Program-made: the position numbers and the translations under genes
Shown: positions 53,708-62,200 of the stretch, piece after piece
Layout of the letters: each line of letters starts with the position of its first letter
Numbering within the stretch: the first letter of the stretch is position 1
The notes under the pieces: generated by a model
Seen by the model: the letters and a program-made list of their open reading frames with translations, nothing else
Told to the model about the DNA's origin: nothing
Databases searched by the model: none
DNA from: Symbiodinium sp. CCMP2592
Taxonomy: Eukaryota; Sar; Dinophyceae; Suessiales; Symbiodiniaceae
Direction of reading: 5' to 3'
Assembly: GCA_905221615.1 (NCBI GenBank)
Contig: CAJNDT010004646.1
Coordinates: forward strand, 1-64,000
DNA length: 64,000 nucleotides

Positions 53708-55873
53708 TCAAACTCCTTTCGGAAAGTCCGAGAGGACAGTGATCCAACCACACATCAGACCTGTAGCGACATCACCACGAGAGGGATTATCCGCCGGGTT
53801 CGAATCGGTCGGTACCCGATCGATATAAACAGAGCACCTAAGCTCCAGAACAAGCTCCCAGAAAATTCCTACGAGCTCGCAGACGTCCTCTTTTGCAGAG
53901 TAGCCTTTGATCAAAGCTGCCTCTACAGGCTCGGAATCGATAAAGAGGAGGACCAGCTTTCCACGGATCTCTTCCCTGAAAGTCTGTATCGCAGCGACCG
54001 CGGCCAAAAGTTCGATCATGCAAATTTGGGTTTTCCGGGGGAACCACCTCGACATGATCTGCCGTGACACCCCCGAGGCGAATTGCCTAGGCTGATCGTC
54101 CCTAGTGAACATCACTCCTCCAATCATCTCAGAAGAGGGATCCTTGGGGTTCGAGCTCGGCGCCGATCCATCCGTGAAAATCACCACGTCGGACTTCCGC
54201 GGCCCCGAACTGGGGATAGGCCTCGGAGGCCCATGCATCACGAGCGTCCGCCACTTGTAGAGGGAGTAGAGGAGAGCAGGCGATAGGCTCGTACTGACCG
54301 TCTTCCGGGAGTATTGCCTCTCCGACAGAGATCTCAGGAAGGCTCGGCCGATCTTCCCCCAGAGCTGCGAAGCGCCGAACATCAGCTTTCCTCTGAGCTT
54401 CCCGGCTTGGCCGGGAGACATCTCTTCGTGTTCCAGGATCGACGAGATCTCGTCGAAGAGCTCCTGCTTCCTGGACTTCTTGATCTTGAGCAAGTACTGA
54501 TCGAGGTCATAGGTCACGCCCAGGATCGTGGGATCCGAGCAGAGCTGGAGCTTCTGCTGATCGAACCGGGCCTTGAGCCACCAATGGACCTTCTCGGCCA
54601 GCGCGAACGCACTATCTGCCGTGGCCTCCGGCTCGAAGCCGTACTTGTCGTCATAGAAGTTGAAGCCGGCCACGATGAACACGCGCCTTAGAATGTCGGT
54701 AATCGCAGCCGAGCGGCGGTTGTAGTTATAGACGGCCGAGACCAAGCCGAAGGAGTGGCCGACCATCACGAAGAACGCCACCTTTCCCGTGGCCGGATCC
54801 TTCAGAGCGACCACACTCCACTTGCGATGGGCCGGAGAGATCGGCACCTGCCGATAGGCTCGCCGCTCGTCCAGGACCCAACCACGTAGCGGGGACTTCG
54901 GCAGCCGCGAGCGCAGCCACTTGATCACCGCCACGTTCGCGTCCGTCGAGGGGAGTTCGAGTTTCTCGGTGACGATCGTCGCCATGTTGATCCCATTTGA
55001 GGTAGCACTGTCAACTCCCCTGACTTTGTTCTTTTGAACCACTTCAAAGCGCTGAGTAGGGATCCAACGATCATCGCCGACGAACTCCGAGACTTCGGCC
55101 TCGTCGAAGAAGGGACCGATCGCCGACCCTTCTCGAACATCTTCCATGGTCCCTTCCCAGACCTTGGGAGAGTGCTCGGTGATCGGAGATTTCCGAATCG
55201 CGCCTAACACCTTCGATCGAAATTCCCAGGCCCTCGAGCGAAGGGCATCAACCGAGAGATGCTCCGCATGAGGTTTGCGATCGGGCTTCCATCGGTGGGA
55301 GGAGGCAATATCGCCGACGATCGGCATGCCCGCCATGATCTGATCTACCAGGTCAGTGTCACTGCATTTGGCCTCATTCATGAGCTCCCGCCAAAGGGCG
55401 ACGTGGAAAAACTGACCCATTTCCACTAAACGATCGTCTGGGCCGCCGCGAAGAAGACGGCGCAAATGCCGATCTGGTATCTGCTTGAGCAAGGAGTCAG
55501 AGGACGGGAGCAGATCTTGAGCTCGCCGTTCCCAATGCTGCAGAAGAGAGGCTCGACGATCGCGCACTTGAGCAGGATCACGAACAATTTGCTCCAGAAC
55601 ATCAAGGAGGTCTGGGTCGATATCCGCGTCCTTGGTGAACGGGTGCGTAGCTTCCAAGGCGAAAGCGATCGCTTCACCCGGGTGCATCTCCGTGCCGATC
55701 AGCGGAGCCACGACAGACTTCTTCATCTGGTAACCCGCGGCGACGGCCTTCTTGCCGGCCGATCGTTGACGATGTTCCGCGGCTTTGACCGGGGCGCCAT
55801 GGGGCCGCTTCCGATCGGAGTCCGGGGTCTCGAGCGCAAAAGTGAGTCTGCCAGGACCGATCCACGTGATCAC
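53708..55873 (-). CDS. Reverse transcriptase-RNase H of the second retroelement
   Basis: Frame of 721 codons, uninterrupted. RT: KVRGVDSATSNGINMATIV (fingers, ~283-301), motif A GWVLDERRAYRQVPIS (Asp335), motif B GHSFGLVSAVYNYNR, motif C NFYDDKYGF (Asp408/409) and LGVTYDLD. RNase H: IFTDGSA (Asp568), IELLAAV (Glu621), LFIDSEPVEAAL (Asp646) and PTDSNPADNPSRG (Asp690 or 695), so all four catalytic acids are present. The ~200 N-terminal residues have no known domain. The frame lies one phase from the dioxygenase frame and overlaps it by 200 bp, so a frameshift near 55875 (around AACACAGG) or an undetected splice would be needed for one polyprotein. No integrase follows. Confidence 0.87.
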   Translation of the reverse strand: MITWIGPGRLTFALETPDSDRKRPHGAPVKAAEHRQRSAGKKAVAAGYQMKKSVVAPLIGTEMHPGEAIAFALEATHPFTKDADIDPDLLDVLEQIVRDPAQVRDRRASLLQHWERRAQDLLPSSDSLLKQIPDRHLRRLLRGGPDDRLVEMGQFFHVALWRELMNEAKCSDTDLVDQIMAGMPIVGDIASSHRWKPDRKPHAEHLSVDALRSRAWEFRSKVLGAIRKSPITEHSPKVWEGTMEDVREGSAIGPFFDEAEVSEFVGDDRWIPTQRFEVVQKNKVRGVDSATSNGINMATIVTEKLELPSTDANVAVIKWLRSRLPKSPLRGWVLDERRAYRQVPISPAHRKWSVVALKDPATGKVAFFVMVGHSFGLVSAVYNYNRRSAAITDILRRVFIVAGFNFYDDKYGFEPEATADSAFALAEKVHWWLKARFDQQKLQLCSDPTILGVTYDLDQYLLKIKKSRKQELFDEISSILEHEEMSPGQAGKLRGKLMFGASQLWGKIGRAFLRSLSERQYSRKTVSTSLSPALLYSLYKWRTLVMHGPPRPIPSSGPRKSDVVIFTDGSAPSSNPKDPSSEMIGGVMFTRDDQPRQFASGVSRQIMSRWFPRKTQICMIELLAAVAAIQTFREEIRGKLVLLFIDSEPVEAALIKGYSAKEDVCELVGIFWELVLELRCSVYIDRVPTDSNPADNPSRGDVATGLMCGWITVLSDFPKGV

Positions 55874-56507
55874 CTGTGTTCACCGGCGCCGGCTTGAGGC
55901 CCAACTGAAGGAGTTGTTCGAACTCGTCGGCAGGGATCCGATCGACCCCCTGCACCGAGTACACGGCGAGGACCACCCGAGTTCCGATCCAGGGCAGAGT
56001 CGCGTGCAGAGCTTCCTTAGCGTTGAAGAGGATCTTATTGTCGACGAAGTCGGTGAGGAAACCGGGGATGGAGCGTCCCTCGATTTCTCTCACATCGGGC
56101 CCGAGCGGGTCTTCGATCCAGAGCCCGCCTCCTTCAAACGACCCGAGCTTGAAGACAATGTTCGGGATCGGCTCATTGCCCGAGTCACGGTGAGGTTCGG
56201 CCTCCTGATCGTAGAGGACGGCGAACGACGTGAAGAGCGCCTCAGGAGCCTGTTGAGCGATGTACGTGGTGATCGCCTTGATCGACCACGGCCATGAGTG
56301 ACAGGACGATCGCAGTCTTGTGATGCCTCCATGGCGATAGGCTCCCGCGAAGAAAGCCCCGCCTCGTTCGTCGGCAGCCTTATGCTGACCCTGAACAGGG
56401 AGCTCTGTAGCCAAGTCGAGGATCTCCTCACGCAGAAGCGGAGCTCGCTTTTTCAGGAGATCTTGTGCGCGGGATTCCAGATCACAGCCCCCACGCGCGC
56501 CGGACAA
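55674..56507 (-). CDS. 2-oxoglutarate/Fe(II) dioxygenase-like domain
   Basis: Frame of 277 codons. The double-stranded beta-helix signature is visible: His106 and Asp108 in EPHRDSGNEP (HxD plus Asn111), a strand IVFKLGSFEGGGLWIED, the distal His168 in ALHATLPW, and Arg177 in IGTRVVLAVYS (2-oxoglutarate contact). Enzymes of this fold oxidise nucleic acid bases (AlkB, TET/JBP) or proteins. HRDxxN is reminiscent of TET/JBP but is not diagnostic. The frame is the same as gag, separated only by a TGA at 56547-56549 and 13 codons without ATG. The C-terminal ~65 residues overlap the RT frame and are probably not translated in this phase. It has no separate start, which fits expression as part of a polyprotein. 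Confidence 0.72.
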   Translation of the reverse strand: MSGARGGCDLESRAQDLLKKRAPLLREEILDLATELPVQGQHKAADERGGAFFAGAYRHGGITRLRSSCHSWPWSIKAITTYIAQQAPEALFTSFAVLYDQEAEPHRDSGNEPIPNIVFKLGSFEGGGLWIEDPLGPDVREIEGRSIPGFLTDFVDNKILFNAKEALHATLPWIGTRVVLAVYSVQGVDRIPADEFEQLLQLGLKPAPVNTGDHVDRSWQTHFCARDPGLRSEAAPWRPGQSRGTSSTIGRQEGRRRGLPDEEVCRGSADRHGDAPG

Positions 56508-56546
56508 GGTAAGGTGAGGAGCACTATCAGATTCGCTGGGAACCGA

Positions 56547-57827
56547 TCAGTGGTTGCTGATCATGGCATGCGGCTCCCCACAGACCATGCACAGGTGCTT
56601 GAAACGACAGTTGTCGCCAGACACGCACCCGAGCGAGGAGTTGAAGTAGTGGCACCGGCGAGCGCCCTGCACCTTCTTGGCCGCATCGGCGTTGAGCTTC
56701 CACTCCTTCTCTGGGATCCGATTGTCCCGCTTGAGCTTCTTGTTGGGATCTTCCTTAACGACCTTCTTCGGCGGATCGTCCTTCGAAGGAGTCTGCAGTC
56801 GCTTCTTCTTCTTCCCTCCGCCCCGAGGCCTTTTGAACGGGGTGTGGGGAGGAGGAGGAACTTCATCCTCCTTGACCTGATCAGGGTTATTCGCGAGCTG
56901 CTGGCGGTTCTGTTCCATCTTCGAGAGAGTCGCTGAAGTGCGAGCATCGTTCCACAAATATTTGTGGTTGGTGAGCACCTCGACCAGGGCCTGCGAGAAC
57001 GAGATGTACGTCGCCCTCTGTTCAGACAGCAGGCGAAAGATCTTCTTCCGGATAGCTCGGTCCGCCGCCATGAGGAATGGCAAGCCGGGACATTCCGAGC
57101 GGAACTGCTCCAATTCCTGCAAGTACTTCAGCGGGCCCTCGGCGCGTGAGAACGCGCAAATGTTGAGGTATTCGAGCGCCATGAAGAAAGCATGCAGACG
57201 GTTGAACAGAGTCGTGACATCGGTGACCGGCTCGGGTTGATCAGCCTTAGAGATGGACAGGAGATCTTCGGCGTTCCGAGAAAGTCCAGACTTGACCACT
57301 ATAACATCCGAGCGGGTCCTGATCTCGGCCGGCTCGTAGAATGGAACTATCCCATGGATCAGGAAATCGCGGGACAGCCGTTCGACGAACTTCTTATGCG
57401 GCTCTTTGGCGTCGATCAGGATGACGTCGGGGTGAACCCTCACGAAGCGATCGCGAAACTCCGCGTGGTCCTCTTGGGAGAGCTCCGGGATCTTGTTCGG
57501 GTCTTCCTCCATACGAGCTCGCCGAGAGGCGTATTGCGTTTGCAGCGCTTGAGCAGCTTGCCACACCGCTGCCAAGGACATCGCGGAGAGCTCCTGTGCT
57601 GCCGCATCAGCCCCGAGCTGGGTCAAGTCATCTTGCTACAGCCGACGGATTGTCGCCTTCGCCGAGGTGAGATCCTGCCCCAGCATTGCGAACATCTCGA
57701 CTGTGAGGAGACCTTTGTCGGCCGAGAGCCTGCAGAGGGCTGGATGTAGCCCCTGTCTCCCGAAGATCTGGCGCAGGTTCAGCTTCGGGGTCGCCGCCTC
57801 ATTCGCGTATGCGGTGCGATCGACCAT
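56547..57827 (-). CDS. Gag-like protein with CCCH zinc finger (in-frame TAG)
   Basis: The ATG at 57827 (MVDRTAYANEA) opens a frame to 56547 interrupted once by TAG at 57636-57638 (RRL-stop-QDDLTQL). The text is continuous on both sides, so this is a point nonsense change or a readthrough codon. A coiled-coil-like start is followed by a helical core (LIDAKEPHKKFVERLSRDF; ALEYLNICAFSRAEGPLKYL), a Lys-rich tail (FKRPRGGGKKKKRLQ), and near the end a zinc finger CHYFNSSLGCVSGDNCRFKH (CCCH), then CMVC. CCCH or CCHC fingers bind RNA in gag proteins. The TGA at its end is followed in the same frame by the dioxygenase. Confidence 0.75.
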
Positions 57828-57914
57828 GGCTGCCTAACGAGCTGTCTGAAAAGAAAAGCTACGGTCAGGGAGAGGCTCAGCTCGAGTGGCCATCGTGACT
57901 GCGAACAGCTGTGT

Positions 57915-58175
57915 TCACGGCTCCGTAAAGATCTTACCGGAACACAACGAGCACATCTGAGTACTCGGCGGAATCTCGCCGAGATCCTCGCACTCGGTGA
58001 TCGCGTACCGGCCGCAGAGCGTTCGCTCCGTGCCCGTACCATCTATATACATGGCATGATATTTAAGACTCAGATCCCTTGAGGACCCCGCAGCCGATCT
58101 AGCCTTGGTGACATAGGTCAGAGCGAGATCACCGAAGTCGACCAGATTGTGTTCTAGGAAACCCCAGATGTCCAT
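57915..58175 (-). CDS. Small ORF with Cys pairs upstream of gag
   Basis: 86 codons starting MDIWGFLEHNLVDFGD. Cys residues in TLCGRYAITECEDLGE and MCSLCSGKIF could form a zinc site. It lies 88 bp 5' of the gag ATG on the same strand, so it is either a leader ORF of the element or an unrelated exon. No family recognised. Confidence 0.4.
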   Translation of the reverse strand: MDIWGFLEHNLVDFGDLALTYVTKARSAAGSSRDLSLKYHAMYIDGTGTERTLCGRYAITECEDLGEIPPSTQMCSLCSGKIFTEP

Positions 58176-59287
58176 GATGCTTTTATATGCTCACTGATGC
58201 CTTGGCTAGGCTGTTGAGCTACGTGTTTGAAGTATCTAATTAATATCTCTTGCGAACCAATTCTTTTATCTACTCTTTGAACACCGCACATGCATACATG
58301 ACACACGTACGTGTTCGAGTGCTGTGCGGTAGGAGTAGGAAGATGGGCGCTGGCCCGAAACAAGAACAGAAAGAAGACCAAAAGAAAGCGGAAAGGCTAC
58401 GGGGCAGCCATGTAAAGGTCTAGTGCAAGGGATTCTCACTTCTGTTCGCGTGCATGTTTTTGCAAACGACATATGCTTGTCTCGAAGGCGCCAAGCATGT
58501 CTCAAAGCCATTACACGACGAAACTGCGATGGCTCAAGAACGACAAAAGGCCACTGACCGTGAGTGCGTGGGGATTTGATCCTGGTAATGTTCTGTATCG
58601 CTCACCCCACAAAGAGCTGTATTGACTGTTGGCGCGGTTGTCTTCTACAAGCTGGATCACCGTTACTTCCACTTCCACACACGCACTCCTATGCAGGCAG
58701 ATCCAACGTTCGCTCGTTCTGCACACTCACGGCCGGCGGTGGATCGTCTGTGCACGGGATAGCTCTGTCTACTCGGAGGATCACAAAGATTATAGCACTT
58801 TAGCTATGGGCAATGCTTTCTAGAGCTTGTGCTCATTCTTGAGCCAAACGTTGCATGGGCGGTCATACTGAAAGGATGGATAGGCATTGCGGTGTGCGTA
58901 GCACTACCACAAGCCTACTCCTAGAGACGAGGGACGCGTAGCGTGCCCCCTTCCCTTGCACTTTACACGGTCTTGCTCACAGCTCTTATAGTGACACCTT
59001 GGAACTTGACAAGGCATCGCAGTCCGTTCGCACCCCCCATGAGTTGCGTCTCCGACGCTGCTCACCCGGAAGATGGCACGATAGGAATATCAGAAAATTT
59101 GTTCCGCCGCAACTTTGACGTATAGATCAGAGCTTTTGCATCCCAATTAGAAACGTTGTGACACTCAGCTACGTCGGTAACGATCCCCTGAAATGGCAAA
59201 CGAATCAGGCGTCACCGAAGAAAGAAGCATTCGCGATGGAATACCACATGCGAAGCACAGAGGTCACATGCTGGAAGATGATGCAGA
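58176..59287. other. No supported gene
   Basis: 1.1 kb between the retroelement and the giant frame. Only short frames without domain text on either strand. Confidence 0.55.
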
Positions 59288-62200
59288 TCATGCGTTGTCT
59301 CGCCACCATCTTCGCGTTGACGTAGGATCGCGTTCCCAGGGCCGGAGGTTCTCCTCTGGATACTGGTTCCTCTGCTTTCCTTTGTCCTTGCCTTTGTTTC
59401 GGCCTTTGCCGGCGATGTAGTCGTGGTAGGAATTAGTGTTCCATCCACCATGTTGCTCATCTCCGGTTCTCTCACGCCCTTTTGACGGTCCCTTTGCTGA
59501 GGAAGCGCTTGCACGTTCCTCCGTAGTGACTGGCGTGTCCATGATGGAAGTACCACCCGGAGGGAGATACTCTTCAGCCGAAATGTGATGTAATGCTTCA
59601 GGACGTCGAGTATTCGGATTTTGCTGTCTTTCAACTCTAGACTTGACCAATCTGTCCATGAAGTGCGCTGGCATTTGCACGTTGTGGTCCACCAGCAATC
59701 CAACGGTCTGGACGGAATAATCTGCATGAGTCAAGAGGATGCCGACCGGATCGATGTACAGAAAGTCCACTGGTCCAGTTGGCGTGTTTCGTAGTACCGA
59801 AAATTGTTGATGTCCTGTCACCATCGGGATAACCTCACATAAGACGTTGAGGCAACAAAAATGCATTGCCTTCACGTCTTCATCCTTGTTACTCTTCAAG
59901 TACGTGGTTGGATTGAAGTTATCTCTGCCGATTCCTATCATGTTGGCTCCCCGTGTCAATAGCGAAAGCATCTGGTTCGTCCGGAAGCGCTTCAAAGTGT
60001 AAATCCCGTTGGGATCATACGACTTGAGGTTTTCAGGCTCCTTAGCAAAGCGAATGATCTCCTCATCAGTCACGTCCCTGCTCACACCTGTTTCTTTGTC
60101 CACTCCAGCCAAAGTTCCCCACTTTCCGAGCACATCATAGCGTTGGCCAAGTGCGAAATTCTCTCTCATCTGAAACAACGGCATAGTCGCCCATTTCGCG
60201 AATCCTGACCAAGCTTTGTAGATGGTTCTGCACACAACAAACGCCATGTACGAAAGAGCGGCCATGTTGGCGTCGATGCAATGGGCGTTCCGTTTGCCGT
60301 GGTAGTAGGGCGGCTGCATGGCAGTGCGGGCGATTTGCAGTTCAGGGTCGATGTTCAAAGACTGACCGGCGATGAGGACGGGACGTCGTTCCTCTGCCAC
60401 TGCATCTGGTACTTGGTCGTCAAAGTCCTCTCCCGGTTCCGTGTCCATTTCTTCATCAGGTTCCGGTTCTGGATCGTCATCACCAGCAACGGACGGTTCT
60501 GGAATTGCTTCGGGTTCCGCAACCGATTCCGCTTCCATGGCTTCCTGTTCCTCAACGGTTGCCTCAGGTACTGCTGCTGCCGCAGCCTCCATCGTCTGAG
60601 CAATGAAGTCACTTGGGATCTCCGTTGGAGTATCCCGTTGTGGAGTACCTTGGTAGTATCCGCAAGAAACGAATTGTGACCAGCAGGATGTGCATCGAGA
60701 AAAGCATGCTGGAACAATGTTGTAGCACGCTGGGCATACCCTCATTCTCCTGCCATCCTCATCTCTTCGTAGATCTTCGGGTCGCCAGTTCTTGATGACA
60801 AACTTGATGCCCTTGTCCATGTAGTGATGTCGAACTGTGTTCTCCCTGTGGACCTCCAAGACAGTGGTAAGGTCTCGCATTATCTGCTCCTTGCTCGTGT
60901 CATGGGGTCCAGGAGGCATCTCGCAAAGCAATTCCATGATCTTGCTTGGTGTTCGATATCTCTCGAATTCAGGAAGCAATGGAGATCCATTGTAGTCCAA
61001 CACCATCTCTTTCTCCAATCGTTCATCATAGATCTTTTCCACCAGAGCGAACGAATGTGTATCCTGAGGATTCGGGACGCAAAACCATACCTCCTTCACG
61101 AACTGGAACGATATCGTTCGACCAAGGATGACGACACCGCTGTCAGTGATACGTCCACCTTCTCGGGCAAGATCTGTCGAAGCGACATGGAGGACCACAA
61201 GGGGCATGTGCTTGGCTTGCGGCCCATGTACCCGAGCTTTGGTCGTTGCGTTCCGGTCATCGAACGGCGCGAATACCCCCCAGTAACTGTGGAGTCTGCC
61301 ACCTCGGTTGTCCTGAAATCGACGCCGCTGGTCGAAGTCCCCGTCAGGATCCTCCGAACCAGGCATGACGCCCTGCAGAACGATAGAATCCAAGTTGCGG
61401 CATGCCGTAGCGTGGAACGCGCCCCCGAGACGTGTCAAGAGGGTCATAGATGGAGATATTGCGAACCGGTCCTTGTCCAACTGAAGCAAATTGTTCTGAG
61501 GATCGGAGTGCGTGGAGTGACCACTTGTGGCCCTGACAGCCCATGGCTTCACCCAGCCGTTGCAAACGTTCAGGTACCTCTGATTGTGTCGGCAACGGTC
61601 GTTGTTCTGGATCTCTGTGATCTGATCGGGAACCGACACCAACATGTTCGAGTTCGCAGATCCAAGAGTCTCTGTGCCGGGGTTCTTCACTCTCACACCC
61701 AAGAATTGTAGCCGGATCTTGGCCTTGTGGCGTTTCGTGGCTGCAAGCATATTCCCCTGGAACAGTAGCTGCAGTCTCTCATTGTACACTCTCTTCCTTT
61801 GGTACTCGTCGGTCCTTGATACCGCTTCGGTAATGCGTCTACTTTCGTGGGTCCATAGTTGCTCATGCCTCACCAAGTCCTCTATCAGCACCCACCCTCC
61901 TTCATCACATCGAATAACGCTGCTGAATGCCACTTGGCACCGGTTGTCAAGCCATTCCGAACCTGGGCGCCTGGCAATTCTGTGGCGTAAGTCAGATTGA
62001 ATGCAGGATAGCGCCCATTCTGCGTTCATTCTTCGATGACGGTTGATGTTGCGAAGGACAACTTCATTCACGATGTCCCATCGATTGTTGATGAAGCTTG
62101 CACCTTTGGTTGGGATCAGATCAAGAATTCCGCATCGGATTGGCCTTCCGCCGCCGATGGATTCGTAGCCTGGATTTGCCCATTGTTGAGTATTCTCATC

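Larger units (their letters stand above)
52188..57827 (-). mobile_element. Retroelement with gag, dioxygenase-like domain, RT-RNase H and 3' repeat pair
   Basis: Minus-strand order: gag with CCCH zinc finger, 2OG-Fe(II) dioxygenase-like domain, RT-RNase H, repeat copy (53477-53701), a 323-codon Cys/Pro-rich ORF, repeat copy (52188-52412). No integrase, tyrosine recombinase or protease motif is visible. The 3' edge is sharp against a (TA)n microsatellite at 52187/52188. The 5' edge is not seen; 57827 is the gag start and the element may extend to ~58200. The repeat-ORF-repeat layout resembles the 3' half of split-direct-repeat elements, but no matching 5' repeat was found, so the class is open. 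The two 225-bp repeats appear identical, suggesting recent activity. Confidence 0.75.
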
